Shown here piece by piece: positions 10,290-21,539 of a DNA stretch of 64,000 nt. Both the position numbers and the translations under genes were made by a program. Positions within the stretch are counted from its first letter, which is position 1, and each line of letters begins with the position of its first letter. The notes beneath the pieces are model-generated. The model saw only the letters and a list, made by a program, of their open reading frames with translations. It did not search any database and had not been told where the DNA came from. Source of the DNA: Ascochyta rabiei (lineage: Eukaryota > Ascomycota > Dothideomycetes > Pleosporales > Didymellaceae); NCBI RefSeq assembly GCF_004011695.2, contig NC_082413.1, positions 1,719,001-1,783,000 of the forward strand. The letters run 5' to 3'.

Positions 10290-13200
10290 ATGTTCTAGGT
10301 GTGTTATTACACCTATGCTATAGCTGCCTAGGTAAGCTCTATACCTTACTAGAGGTAGTTTAGGAAATAGACTGCCTGTCCCTATAGTGTGTTCTAGCTA
10401 ATAGTTAGTAGCACTATTGTCTATAGGAGGTCTATATTATACCTATAGAGGAGCAGGTTAGAACTAACCCTAGTAACTAAAGAGTTGCGATTGTTAAGTG
10501 CTAGTTAGCAGGCTAGAAGATAGTTAGGCTAGTTATTCTGTTTAAAGTTAACTATAACCTATAGGACTGCCTACACCTCTTAGTTAGCACACTCTGTCCC
10601 TCTGTCTGTCTAGGGGTAGTAGGCTGTAGAGAGTAGCTAGTCTACCTCTATAAGGCTACACAATGTTATCTAAAAACATCCTAGCTAGTCTAAGCTGCGG
10701 TCTATAATAATAGCGCTTAGAAAGCCCTAGAACTACTACTATGTGTTGCGGAAGACCTTAGCGCAATATTCTGCTGTTATAGAAGTTATTGCTTTAAGCT
10801 ACATATACTTAGAGAGGTAATCTATAATAACTAGAAGATAGCACAGTGCATCTTTATTAGCCTAAGAGAGGTTAACTATAAAGTCTTTTAAAATCTAGGA
10901 CTAAAAACAGTTAGTAATAGGCAACAGCTAGAGTAAGCCCTACTGTTAGCGCTGCAATATATATGCGCTAAAACAGTAGTAGTTACAGATATAATACTAA
11001 ATGTCCTATAATATCCCCTTCTAGTAGAAGTCGCGTCTAATAATGTATGAAGTGGTGTTAGCCTCTAGATAGCCTGTTAGGTTAGATTTATGTACCCTTT
11101 AGATTATTATAGTTATAAGTAGCTTCTAATATAGAACCTATATAACCCTATACTATAGCAGTATACTATAAGCACTAAGCGTGTAATCTGTAATTTGCTA
11201 AGTAGTCTTAGCCTTAGGAGGGAACTAGTAGGCCCTCTTATAGATAGTAGACAGGCGCACTATATACCCTGCGTTCTGCTAAACACCTTTATCCTATAGT
11301 AATTATATATATGTGTTAATAAAAAGTAGAGGTATACTAGAGTCTAGTATACTAATTACTAATACTAAAACTAGGGTTATTATCCTATAAACCCCCCCTA
11401 ACTTCCTATTATAGTCCTGTTTCTAGCGGCTTAGCGCATCTAGTTAGGCTGCTAGGCGCCCTAGGCAGAAGCAAAGGTAGAAACAGAACTTTAATAGCTC
11501 TTCTGCCTATTAGTGCTGCCTCTTACTTAACCTGCATGCTGTAGTAAAGTACTAGAGGTTCTTATAGTTAGTTAGGATGGTAAACAGCCTAGCAACAGAC
11601 CCTAATTTAGCTACCTAGACCCCTAGGCACTTTATAACAGCAGTTAACTCCTTATTATAGATAGTGTAGTTCTATTATTCTATTATAAGTATAGCAGAGT
11701 AATACGCTATAAGGTAAAGCACCTTCCTATGCTATTAAGAAAGGCAGCTGCCTAGCGCCTTACTAGAGTAGTCTGCCTCTAATAGTATGTCTTACTTAGG
11801 GTCCTACTAGGCTAGGACTAGTTCTGTTATAAATGCGTTCTTTAGCTAGTAGAATGCTGCGTCCTCCTTCTGCCCCTACCTAAACAGGATATCCTTCCCT
11901 GTAAGTTAATTAAGTAGAGCAGTAATATTAGAGAAGGCTAGGATAAAGTCCTAGTAGAATTTAGTAAACCCTAGGAAACTGCAGACCCTGTGTAAAGACT
12001 GTAGGGCTTTCTAATTATAGATAGCCTTAACCTTCTTAGGATTAGGACAAATGTCCTTTCTAGCTTCTATAATATATCCTAGGTGTAGTATACTTCCTTT
12101 ATTATAAATACGCACTTCTTAGGATCTAGATATAGCCCTACATTGCGTAGGAGCGTAAGGACCCTACTAACCTTCCCTAAGTAGTCTGTCCTAGACCTAC
12201 TACTATAGATAAGGACATTATCTAGGTACGTAGTAGTATAGTTACCTAAAGTCTCCTAAAGCGTGCTGTTAATGTAACGCTAAAAGGACGCTAGTGCTCT
12301 AGCCAGGCTAAATAGGCAGACTAGCTACTTAAAGAGCCTAAAATAGGTGCAGAATGCAGTAAGGTGCTTATCTCCTTCTGCAACATAAATCCTGTAAAAT
12401 GCTAAATAGATATTAACCTTAGAGAACTAGTAGGCACCCCCTAGTGTACGCAACGTCTCCTTAATAAGGGGAAGTAGGTACTAGTTAGTAATTATAATGC
12501 TATTAAGTGCGTAATAGTCTATATACATACGCTACCTGCTAGAGGACTTTTTAACTAGTAGGACTAGGGCCCCTACTAGGGAAGAGGAGGCGCAGATCTA
12601 CCCCTTGTCTATTAGTACTAACACCTGTTTCTATAGCTTAAGTAGCTAGTCTCTTAGTATGTTGTATAGAGGGCCCTAGGGTAGAGGCTCCTCCTTCCTA
12701 GACTAGTTACGTTGTAACTATATGTAGTAATCTATCTAGCCCCTATATAGGGGAAGGCTAGAGGCCTTACTCTTATTAAATAGGTCCTAAAACTAGACTA
12801 ACTTAGGGGGAAGAGGGTCTACCTCCTCTGCTGTCCCTTACGCTCCTAGAGATTAGACTAAGAGGATTTTAGTAATATTATAGAGGCTTATAGAGACAAA
12901 CTAGTCCCTAGGCAGGCACTTCTAAAGCCTATTAGCTAAGGTCTTAGTAAACCTAGTTACTAATAGGAGAGCTATATAAACGTTTACTGTATACTATAAG
13001 AACTTATAGACTATAAGGTTCCCTACGCGTTATATCTTTAGTGTGCCCTTTTCTACGTCTAACACTACGCCCTCTTACTAGAGCTAGGGCTTCCCTAAAA
13101 TAATATCCTAGCTTAGACCTAGTACTATGTAGGCTACAGCCTGTAAGCGCTACCTGTCTAAGTTGTACCTTAATAGGACTAAACAGGAGATTACAGACTT

Positions 13201-13300
13201 TCTACTAGTGCCTACTACTTACGCTAAGCGTTATAGCAGTACCTTAATAAAGTCTCCTCCTAAGCGCGTAGTAAAGTTATTGCTTACTACACTAAAGCAT
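10290..13300 (-). pseudogene. gypsy pol remnant (protease-RT-RNase H-integrase)
   Basis: Minus-strand translation with TAG/TAA read through shows Ty3/gypsy pol. RT has an FSKVNIYLAF-like block (near 12400) and the active-site box TYLDNVLIYS (12201-12230), where the family has YLDDILIYS. The integrase core ends with TAYYP-Q-TDRGTE (10580-10625), a degraded HPQTDGQTER box, preceded by an IIDRS block matching SDRGPQF. The order RT then integrase along the minus strand identifies Ty3/gypsy rather than Ty1/copia. Every domain carries stops. Confidence 0.85.
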
Positions 13301-13829
13301 TTATACCCTAAGTCTACTAGCGTATTAGCCTAAATTACCCTATTAATAAATAATAGAATATAGAATAGGGGCTTATCTATAGAGTCTGTAATAGCTCCCC
13401 TAGCAGCCTGTAATGCCCCTACACTAGTAGTCTCCCCTACTAATATACTCCTACAGCGCTCCTAACTTAGACTTATATTAAGAGCAGCTAGTTTCCCCTA
13501 TATAAACTAGCCTCTTTCTTACCTAAGATTATTACTGCCTATACTGTAGTTACTACTGTATTAGTATAATCCTAGTAAATATGTCCTCCTTTACTGTAAC
13601 AGGTACACAGGTTAGCCTCCTAGCGTTGCTAAAATACCTTATTAGGAACCTACGTAGCCTAGTTAGAAGCAGACTACTTCTAACCCCTACGCTTAGTACT
13701 ACTGCTAGTACAAACTGTAGACATAACTGTTATCTTAACGTTACTGTCCTTATTATGCTTAGGTAGCGCCTAGGTAGAGATGTAGTGTAGCTGGTTTTCT
13801 ATAGCTATAGTCTTAATATCTATAGTAAT

Positions 13830-14690
13830 AGACTTATACTCTATAATAGCTGCGTTATAATCTATATAAGTTACTTCTTAGTTTATTACTATATTATAGA
13901 TATTTGTGTTTAGGGCCTAGCAGAGCTTTAATAGGCGCTGTTCTCTGTCCTAGTAGAGGCTGCCACTTTGCACTAGTAGCTGCTTAAACTAGATAAAAAA
14001 GTCTAAGAACAACTTGTTAGGACCTTAACAGACGCTTTCTAGTTTTGCCTAGGCCTGTTCCTCGCTGTAGTTGTTGCTGTAACAGAACTCTAGGTATTCT
14101 AGGAAGTCCTCTAGGCTCTACACACCTTAGGTACCCCTAATCTTATAGAATAGAGCTATATCTTATTATATAGACGTACTAAGCTAGGACTATATAAAGG
14201 TAAATATGTCCTATAGCCTGCTAATAAAGGACACGTCTGCCTACAGCTTATATTCTATTATAACCTGCTACGCCTTAAATAAGGATTTGTCCCTAGTAAA
14301 GGCCTTACCTATAGGAAGAGGTTTCCTATAGGCTGTAGATGTCTGCATAGGGGTATGCAGGCCTAGGGTAGACGCTAAAAACAGCGCTTTATAAGGTAGG
14401 TTAGGGGCTAGGGTAGATATTAATAGGTACAGCGTTACTCCTAAGGAGGATAATAGAACTATAGACGCAGGTCTAGTATAGGCGTTAGCTATTTATGCTA
14501 GGGACTCTATAAACATACGCATATTAGAGTTATTACGTTTAAGTAATGCTATACGCTTGTTAGTAGTAGATAAGGCTTACTATAAGTTTGTTATAAACTG
14601 CAATATCTAGGCTATAAATTTCTAAAGGGTTAAGAGAACAGATTTGTCTAAGGGGTTATTCTAGGAGCTAGCTAACATAGTATAAGTGCT
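13830..14690 (-). pseudogene. gypsy gag remnant
   Basis: Between the right (5') LTR and pol on the minus strand, read-through translation gives a gag-like stretch including SLEDFLEYLEFCY, an AQAKLESV helix and an LFLDFFIQFKQLL segment. Its position is correct for gag. No zinc knuckle was located with confidence. Confidence 0.6.
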
Positions 14691-14719
14691 AGCTATTCTC
14701 CTAAAAGAAGAGATATAAA

Positions 14720-14874
14720 TGTTATAGACTAGCCTTAGGGTAGGATATAATAAGGGTTAATATAGTATTATATCTCTTAAGGAGGTAACACGTTGCGTGT
14801 CCTTCTAATATGTCTGTAGGGCACGTGACCGCCCTGTCTTACTTAAGGCTTAGACAAGGTCTAAGCCTATAACA
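14720..14874 (-). repeat. Right (5') LTR of the second gypsy element
   Basis: 155 bp starting tgttatagactag and ending agcctataaca, followed by the CTATA duplication. Confidence 0.92.
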
Positions 14875-14879
14875 CTATA

Positions 14880-15893
14880 GCTGTTATGTTAATACCTGCT
14901 TACTGTAAGATTAATATTGCTAAGAATAGTAGGACTGCTAAGCAGTGCTGTATACTCTGCCTCTACTACATTACTAATAGTAATGTCTATAGGGACTGTT
15001 ATTTCTCTACTAACCTAGCTTTGTAGGGTAGCCTACGTTATAGGGACGCCTAGGCCTACTACTATAGAGAGTGTTACAATAGTAATAAGAATTGCCTATT
15101 AGTACGTGTTTTGTCTCCTTTTAGCTTGTTTTAGTATGTTTTAACATATTTAGGGCCCTAATAAGTACGCTAATAGCTATTTAAGGCTTTCTAGTAATAT
15201 AGCGCGCCTTTACTCTAGTTATTACCTAGTTACTGCTGCTTGTGCTGCTATTATTAATGCAGCTAGCGTTAAGACTACCCCTGTAACATCTGCTACTACT
15301 ACGCCTATGTCTATTAATAAGAAGACTACAATAGGTAAGTCTATTATTAACTAGGCTAGCTTGTTGCTAGGTGTAATATAAGAGTACGTTCTGTCTCTTT
15401 TTAGCTTATTATAGCATAATCTAACCTTTATAGGAACTATTTGCTGTAGGAAGAGCTACTTACACTCTATAATAGCAACACTTATACATATAAGTTAAAC
15501 TTATCTAGCATCTACGTTAAGAAGCAAGATTAATCTAAGGCTAGTACTGTTAAGGCTAAGATAAAGTAAAAGAAGATGTTAGAGGAGAGCAGTAGCAAGT
15601 CTAATCTAGATGCGCCTATTACCCCCTGTAAGAAGGTATTATAGCACGTTTTAACCTATTTTAATAATATCTAACTTCTTTTATAGTTAAAGTACCAGAT
15701 TGCAGGCACTAGAAAGACACTTAGTTAACTCTAAGAGGAGTAGGAGGAGCAGGAGGCTGCTAAGCAGGCCGCCGCTAATACTGCTGCTGCCGCTGCTGCT
15801 GCTAAGAAGCCTTATAGTAGTTGTAAGGCTACTACTTATACCTGTAGTAGTAGTTATAGTTAGTAGATATTCCCTATAATAGAAGGTTTAGAT
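14880..15893 (+). pseudogene. Opposite-strand, intron-containing gene relic of the chromovirus, main segment
   Basis: A plus-strand gene relic lying antisense to the chromovirus pol. Exon-like frames, with only TAG/TAA stops, are joined by clear fungal intron signals. One intron is 15103-15153 (GTACGT...TTTAACA..TTTAG), another 15384-15433 (GTACGT...CTAACCTTTATAG), and a third ends near 15678 (ATCTAACTTCTTTTATAG). The first exon has a cysteine-rich stretch (QCCILCLYYI, then VYRDCYF and RECY). Later exons are rich in S, T, K and A. The last has an EEQEEQEAAKQAAANTAAA coiled-coil-like run, then SSCKATTYTC, ending near 15893. I do not recognise the protein. The intron pattern is visible in the sequence; that it was ever expressed is inference. 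Confidence 0.5.
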
Positions 15894-15955
15894 TAATAAT
15901 ACCTAAGTTTGTAGTTAGTAGATAGTTTTAGGCTAATATAGCAATTAAGTGCATT

Positions 15956-16122
15956 TGTCAGATTAAATGGTAATAGTAATGAGTTGATAATAATGTATTA
16001 ATGTTGTGTTGTTGTTCTATATAAGGGTGATTTTTGTCTTATCTAGGTTCTAGTAAGGGCCCTACACAGTTTCTTAGCAGGTATATTACCTAACCTATTT
16101 CTCTAATACCTTTTATTTAACG
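15956..16122 (-). repeat. Left (3') LTR of the copia element
   Basis: 167 bp starting tgtcagattaaatgg and ending ccttttatttaacg; it matches 27641-27808. Confidence 0.9.
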
Positions 16123-16149
16123 CACCCCCTTAGCTTAGAATCCTATTAT

Positions 16150-17341
16150 AAGCTGCGCAAACTAGTTAATTCACTCTTTAACGTAAGGTCCTCTAGTTGC
16201 TCTTACATCTTCTTAAGCAGGATATCCCTTAATATACCCTTCTAGCCCTTAATAAGTCCTAACTAATTAAGAAAGCTGGCCTATTTGCTAATTAGCAACA
16301 ACTTCGTAAATCTATCTGTAATTATGTTGTTTAATAGGATATATTCTACTTTAATTATTTTATAGTTAACTTCTTATTATAAATAGTAGTTGTGTATATT
16401 AATATACTAAAGTTTAGTTTATATTTTAGCTATATCTATAGTAACTAGACATATTATCTGCATATTGTTGTATTTAATTGTTATTATTAGATTACTTAGG
16501 GTTACCTAAAGCTCTTTTAATAGTTAAGAGGTAAATATCGCTTCCTTAGCTACTTAAGACAGTGCTAGGAGCTTAGCCTTAGTGGTTAATGTTATAACAG
16601 TATCTTGTTTATTTACTCTCTAGGTAATAAGTCCTCTAAATAGCTTAATAGCGTATCCTAAGGAACTCTTCCAGTCTACAGTGTTATTAGCGAATAATGC
16701 GTTGCTTGCAACTTTAAGTCCTTTACCCTGTCTAAAGTTAAGTAACAGATTCTGTTTCTTCTGTAGGTACAGGAGCACTTAGTTAGCAGCGTCTTAGTGT
16801 TTATTACTTAGGTTAACTAGAAAGCGTGCAAGTTGTAACGTAGCAAACACTATATTAGGTTAAGTAGTTACTGCTACAAACAACAGGGATCTAATCTTTT
16901 ACTAATATTAATTAATCTCTAGTAGTTTAGCTAGACTGTTCCTAGGCTTAAGTTTAATTCTAGATATTAGCGTATTATGCCTTACGTCCTGTCTAGTTAC
17001 TAATTAACTAATCTTGTGAACGTATGCAGCTTGTAACAATTAAATTGTCTATTACTATCTATTATATTAGACTTCTACACTAAGGAACTATTAAAGGTTA
17101 TCTTCTCTAGTGCACAGGTATTGCTCCTGTATCTGTTTAATAGTATTATCTGCCTCTTATTTATGCTTTAGGTAGTACGCAATTATAATATTGTCTATAT
17201 AAAAGAAGATAATTATTCTATCCTTAATTATACAGTATAGCTCTTATGGTACTTATTTAAATCTAATTCTAGCTAATATTGCTGTAAATTCCTTCTACTA
17301 TAGCAGAGGGAAGATACAGAGTATATACAAGGCTTTCTATA
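16150..17341 (-). pseudogene. copia RT C-terminus and RNase H remnant
   Basis: Minus-strand read-through gives the end of copia pol. LFLYIDNIIIAYYL corresponds to the YVDDI box; then come FVAVTTQPNIVFA, VASNALFANNTVDWKSSLGY and a NKQDTVITLTTKAKLLALS block matching the RNase H 'TEAELLALS' region. Near the 3' end is IHNYYL followed by DRFTKLL, matching the terminal 'ADGLTKAL' motif. The hAT insertion at 17342 separates it from the rest of pol. Confidence 0.85.
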
Positions 17342-17349
17342 CCTTTAGT

Positions 17350-17565
17350 TACGGTGGCAAAAGGGTAGGGGTTGGGTAGGGGTAGGGTACATCAGGTGAT
17401 GTACCCCTACCGTACCCTACCCCTACCCACGCTAATTCCATGCCAAGAGGGTAGGGGTAGGGTAGGGTCCACATGGGGTAGAGGTATGGGTAGGGTAGGG
17501 TCCACATGGGGTAGGGGTACGGGTAGGGTAGGGTCCACATAGGGTAGGGGTAGGGGTTAGGTACA
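17350..17565. repeat. Left subterminal G-rich array of the hAT element
   Basis: The plus strand has dense GGGTAGGGG/GGTAGGGTAGGG runs with a partly palindromic gtacatcaggtgatgtac spacer and three units ending gggtccacat. It keeps CpA sites (ccacat) despite heavy mutation of its surroundings. Probably a transposase-binding region; it could form G-quadruplexes. Confidence 0.8.
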
Positions 17566-18619
17566 TTACGTGACTACACATCTATCCTATTAAAACCTTT
17601 TTTATTTAAATATTTTAGTTGTTAAGCTTTAAATATTATTACAGACAATTATTATATATAGGTGTGTTTATTTATTAGCAGCGTATATTATATAAACATT
17701 CTACAAAACCCTATTTCTCTCTTTTTCCCCTCTTATAATATATAATTATTTAGTAGGGGGCACTAACAAGCCTGTAGTAGTATCGCTTTGCAAGAGCTAC
17801 ATCCTTTACCTAAATAGTAACCTACTTTACATAGATAGCGTTTATGTTTACATCTTTAAATATTAGTTTTATATTCTTTTATAAGAAATTAACATATACC
17901 TTTAAAGACACTAATAAGGAAAGACTTAGCAGACTCCTAAAGAGCCTCTAGAGCGCTAGCCTAGAACTAAAGATTATTCCTTAGTTAAAGAGCAACTTCC
18001 TAAAATACGCGTAAGGATAGCATCTTAGGTATTAATAATTTAGTTAACCTCTAGTATTAACAGATATTGCGCAGTGTAACTACTACCTTAGTATTAGTTA
18101 TTAAATATAATAATAGAATGTAATAACATACTGCCAGCCTTGTAACAGTACCTGCGCTTTAGTAGTAGAGCAGGCGCCTTGCAGGCAGACTTAGCTGCTA
18201 AGGGCTTCCTTACTAGCGTGCTGCTAGTTACAGCTAATCCTTAGCTTAGGACAGCCTTATTCCTGCAACCTCTAGCTATGTTAGCAATTAGGTAGTTAGC
18301 TGTAATAGTTAGCTGTAATAGTATACTGTAGTAGTAGGCTGTAATAGTAGGCTGTAGTAGTAGGCTATAAAAACAAGTGTAATAGCAGGTGTAATAGCTT
18401 GTAGGCTGTAATAGCTGTAATAGTAGGCTGTAATATTATAGTACGCCTAGGTTACGCAGCAAATTTATAGTAGTATAGCTATTGTAATAGTGTAGTATTA
18501 TAGTGTAAATGGTAATAGTAGAGTTTGTTAATAGGTTAGTGTAATAACGCGTGCAGAGGTCTATGCGCTACTAAAGTTTAGGCTACTACCTAACGCAAGA
18601 AAATTAGAATCTGTACCTA

Positions 18620-19260
18620 GTAGAAAGTTATTATAACTATTATATACTAGCGTAACTGTAATAAAAGCTTATAATAACTTATAGGTAATATAAATATACT
18701 AAGCACATTCTTTTAGCCTAAGCTGCGTCTAATTCTAATTTAATTTAATATTATAAGACGTGTTACAAATGTTTCCTGTTGCTTTAGCGCTAGCGCTTGT
18801 TGTTTAAGCGCTAGTAGAGGCTGCTGCCTAGCGTAAGAAAACTAAAATCTATTATAAGTAGGGGATTATTACAACTATAATGCATAAATAGTTATGTAAT
18901 AAAAAACTATAATAACTTACAGATAGTACAAATACGCTAAGCACATTCTTTTAGCCTAGGCTGCGTCTAATTCTAATTTAATTTAATATTATAAGACGTG
19001 TTATAAATGTTTCCTGTTGCTTTAGCACTAGCGTTTGTTATTTAAGCGCTAGTAGAGGCTGCTGCCTAGCGTAAGAAAACCAAATTCTATTATAAGTAGG
19101 GATTATTATAACTATAATACACCAACAGTTATATAATACTAAACTACAATAACCTACAGATTTTACATATTTGCTAAGCACATTTTTTTAACATAGGTTG
19201 CACCTAGCTCTAAGCTGTTTTAATATTATTAGAAGGGGTTTTAATGTTTTTTGTTGCAAC
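18620..19260 (+). repeat. ~238-bp tandem repeat inside the hAT element (three copies)
   Basis: The landmark aagcacattc recurs at 18701, 18939 and, diverged, at 19176. Each unit runs from agcacattcttttag through an AT stretch (aattctaatttaattt) and a gacgtgtta, to atgtttcctgttgc and a gcgctagcgcttgtt palindrome. The third is atgttttttgttgc. Each copy thus repeats a promoter-like segment and an ATG with the same first codons. Confidence 0.75.
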
Positions 19261-19439
19261 AGCGCTAGCGCTTGTTGCTTTTACGCTAGCAAAACTAGGA
19301 CAGGTTAAGCACAGACTAGCTGCTAAAAAGCTTACTACTACCCTGCTCTTCTACAACACCTTCTATATCTATAATACCTTCTGTTTATACAATACTATAC
19401 GTTATTACTACCTTCTATTACAGTTAGTATAATTAATCT

Positions 19440-20640
19440 TAACGCTAATAATATTAAGAAGGAGGAGAAGGAAGATATGCTAACCTTTGCTAGCACTACA
19501 GGTACTAGTATACTAGCTAGCTTCACCGCTAAGGAGTAGAATTAACTAAATAAGGTAGTTATTACAGCCTGTTATAACAGTTAGTGCTAACAATACTAGG
19601 GTTTCTATTTAAGAGACTATAAGATTAATTAAGTCCTTAATTCTTGTAGTTAGATTTAAACTGTAGGCAAGAAGACTAGTACAAAAGTCTTATTTAAGGG
19701 AGAGCTTAGCAACAGTATCTACGCAGTTTAACAAAGAAATTAAGCTACCTTGCGTAGCAAAGAGAAGGAAATTATTAATAAGGTAAAGGCTGCTAATTGT
19801 GCAGTAAAATACCAGGCTAGGCTAAAGTTAGGTTAAGACTAGTCTTATGCTTCAGTAGATCTTAATATTTAAGCTGTAATAGTAGCCTAGACTAAAGAAG
19901 ATGTAGATTAGCAACGCTTTAAGTTATCTGCTAGTAGTTAGTTATTATAGCTTCTTATTACAAACATGTACTAACTAAGAACAGCTAAGTAGCTTAAAAA
20001 TAAGCTTAAGACTGTTTATAAGAAGTAGGATAATCTTAAGAATAAAATAGATCTTTGCGCACACTAACAGGCCCTTAGAAAGCATGCAGAACTTACTTAA
20101 GACAGTTCTACTGCCAGTTAGACTACTATAGGCTAAGGTAACAAACAGCTCTTTTCTAATAGCGGCGTTGTTAAGAAACTGCTTTGCTAAGAGTATTAGT
20201 AAGGTCTTTAAAAACTTAAAGATAACACCTTTAAGAGCAAGAAGGAGAAGAAAGAATAGGAGGCCTTCTGTAATAATATGTTACCTAAGAGCATAGCAGT
20301 TATAACTAATAATACCTAGCTGTAAGTTATTATATTATATTATTACATACACTTACTAATTACTATAGTTAAACTAAACCTCTGTCTCTCTTAGATAAGA
20401 TTAGTTAGGATACTAAGCTTGTTAGCTATTGCCTATTTATTCCAGCACCTAACAATAATAAGTGTAAGGAGGAGATTAAAGAGTCTAATTCTAAGCTAGG
20501 GGAGTACTATTAATCTATGCCAAATGTGTATAAGACTAATAAGCAATTTTATAAGTTATTAGCTAAAAAAGATATAGAGGAATTAGGATCTAAAGGATCT
20601 AACAATAATAATAAGATAGATCTAGATTAGATATAGAGCT
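19440..20640 (+). pseudogene. Accessory gene relic of the hAT element, unknown product
   Basis: From about 19440 a plus-strand frame of about 290 codons runs with only TAG/TAA stops. It is rich in K, Q and N, with KKEEKEDMLTFAS near the start, KEKEIINKVKAANCAVKYQ, and FKSKKEKKEQEAF toward the end. A GTAAGT site near 20322 and an acceptor-like ctctcttag near 20393 look like an intron, after which SYCLFIPAPNNNKCKEEI and a further lysine-rich segment follow. The frame lies upstream of and separate from the transposase. I do not recognise a family. Long read-through frames in a RIP-mutated element support past coding; a role in transposition is inference. Confidence 0.45.
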
Positions 20641-21539
20641 AATGTTTTAGCTTAAAATAGCAGCTAATTAACACATACATAGCCTCTTTTGCAAGATCTG
20701 CTAATTTCTGTTTAATTTATTATTTTATATCTCTACCTAATTAGAAACTTACTTAAGATATCTAAGCTAACCCTAAGAAAATAGTAAAACAACTAGTTCC
20801 TAGCACTAAATATAACAATCTTGCTGTTAGGGCTTAGGCTTACCCTAGGCAGTTCGTTAAAAAGTTTTTCTATTATTCTGTTACCTTAGGATTAAATATC
20901 TATATTTATTACGTCTACATATAACATATATGTTATTACTACTAGTAGACACACCTTCTACTCTACCTAAGCTTCTTCTATCTCTTACTTTCTCTGCTAC
21001 ACAACTTGTTAAAGGGGCGTTTCTAAAATAATTATATCTTATTAAACGACCAGTATCCCTAGACCCTAATACTAGCAATAGTAAGGCAACTATTATAGTA
21101 TAGGATTAGTAGTAGACAACTACATTATAGGGAAGCAATCCTGCTTCTAAAAAGCTATATTAGGATGCACTAACTTGCTTAGGCTAGATCTAGAGTAGAT
21201 ATAGCAAAGCCTCTTAGGTATAAGATAGCTATCTATACATATACTGTTATAACTGTAGATTAGTTCTTTAGCACCTAGTTATAAAAGGCTGTAGGACTAA
21301 GTATCTTGTCTAACACCTTAGTTTATAAGCCTGTAGACAAATTAAGAATCCTGCTTATACTTTATTAAACCTCCTATTATATCCATACACTGCCTACTAG
21401 CAAAATAAAAACTAGTTTTCTTCTAATCCTGTATACTCTGCTTTAGCCTTTAAAACAGAGCTTATGTAATTAGTTGTTAACAACAACCTCTTATGTTAAA
21501 CAATTAAATAGCTGTTATTCTAACAATTTATCTACTTCC

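Larger units (their letters stand above)
7654..14874 (-). mobile_element. Second Ty3/gypsy retrotransposon (inactivated)
   Basis: 7,221 bp with 155-bp LTRs (7654-7808 and 14720-14874) and a perfect 5-bp target duplication CTATA (7649-7653, 14875-14879). LTRs begin TG and end CA (TA in the left copy). Minus orientation follows from the purine tract next to the left LTR (reverse complement of cctcctttccctatctctccc) and from gag, RT and integrase remnants reading right to left, with integrase after RT as in Ty3/gypsy. The LTR copies differ at about nine sites, all transitions. Between pol and the left LTR lies about 1.5 kb with a possible plus-strand reading frame. Confidence 0.92.

Noticed and set aside
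13581..13766. Small plus-strand gene in the second gypsy element
   Set aside because: Chance frame opposite the element's gag-protease region; no signals or domain.
17350..17565. Interstitial telomere repeat
   Set aside because: Units are GTAGGG(G) rather than TTAGGG, and they lie exactly inside hAT ends flanked by an 8-bp duplication.
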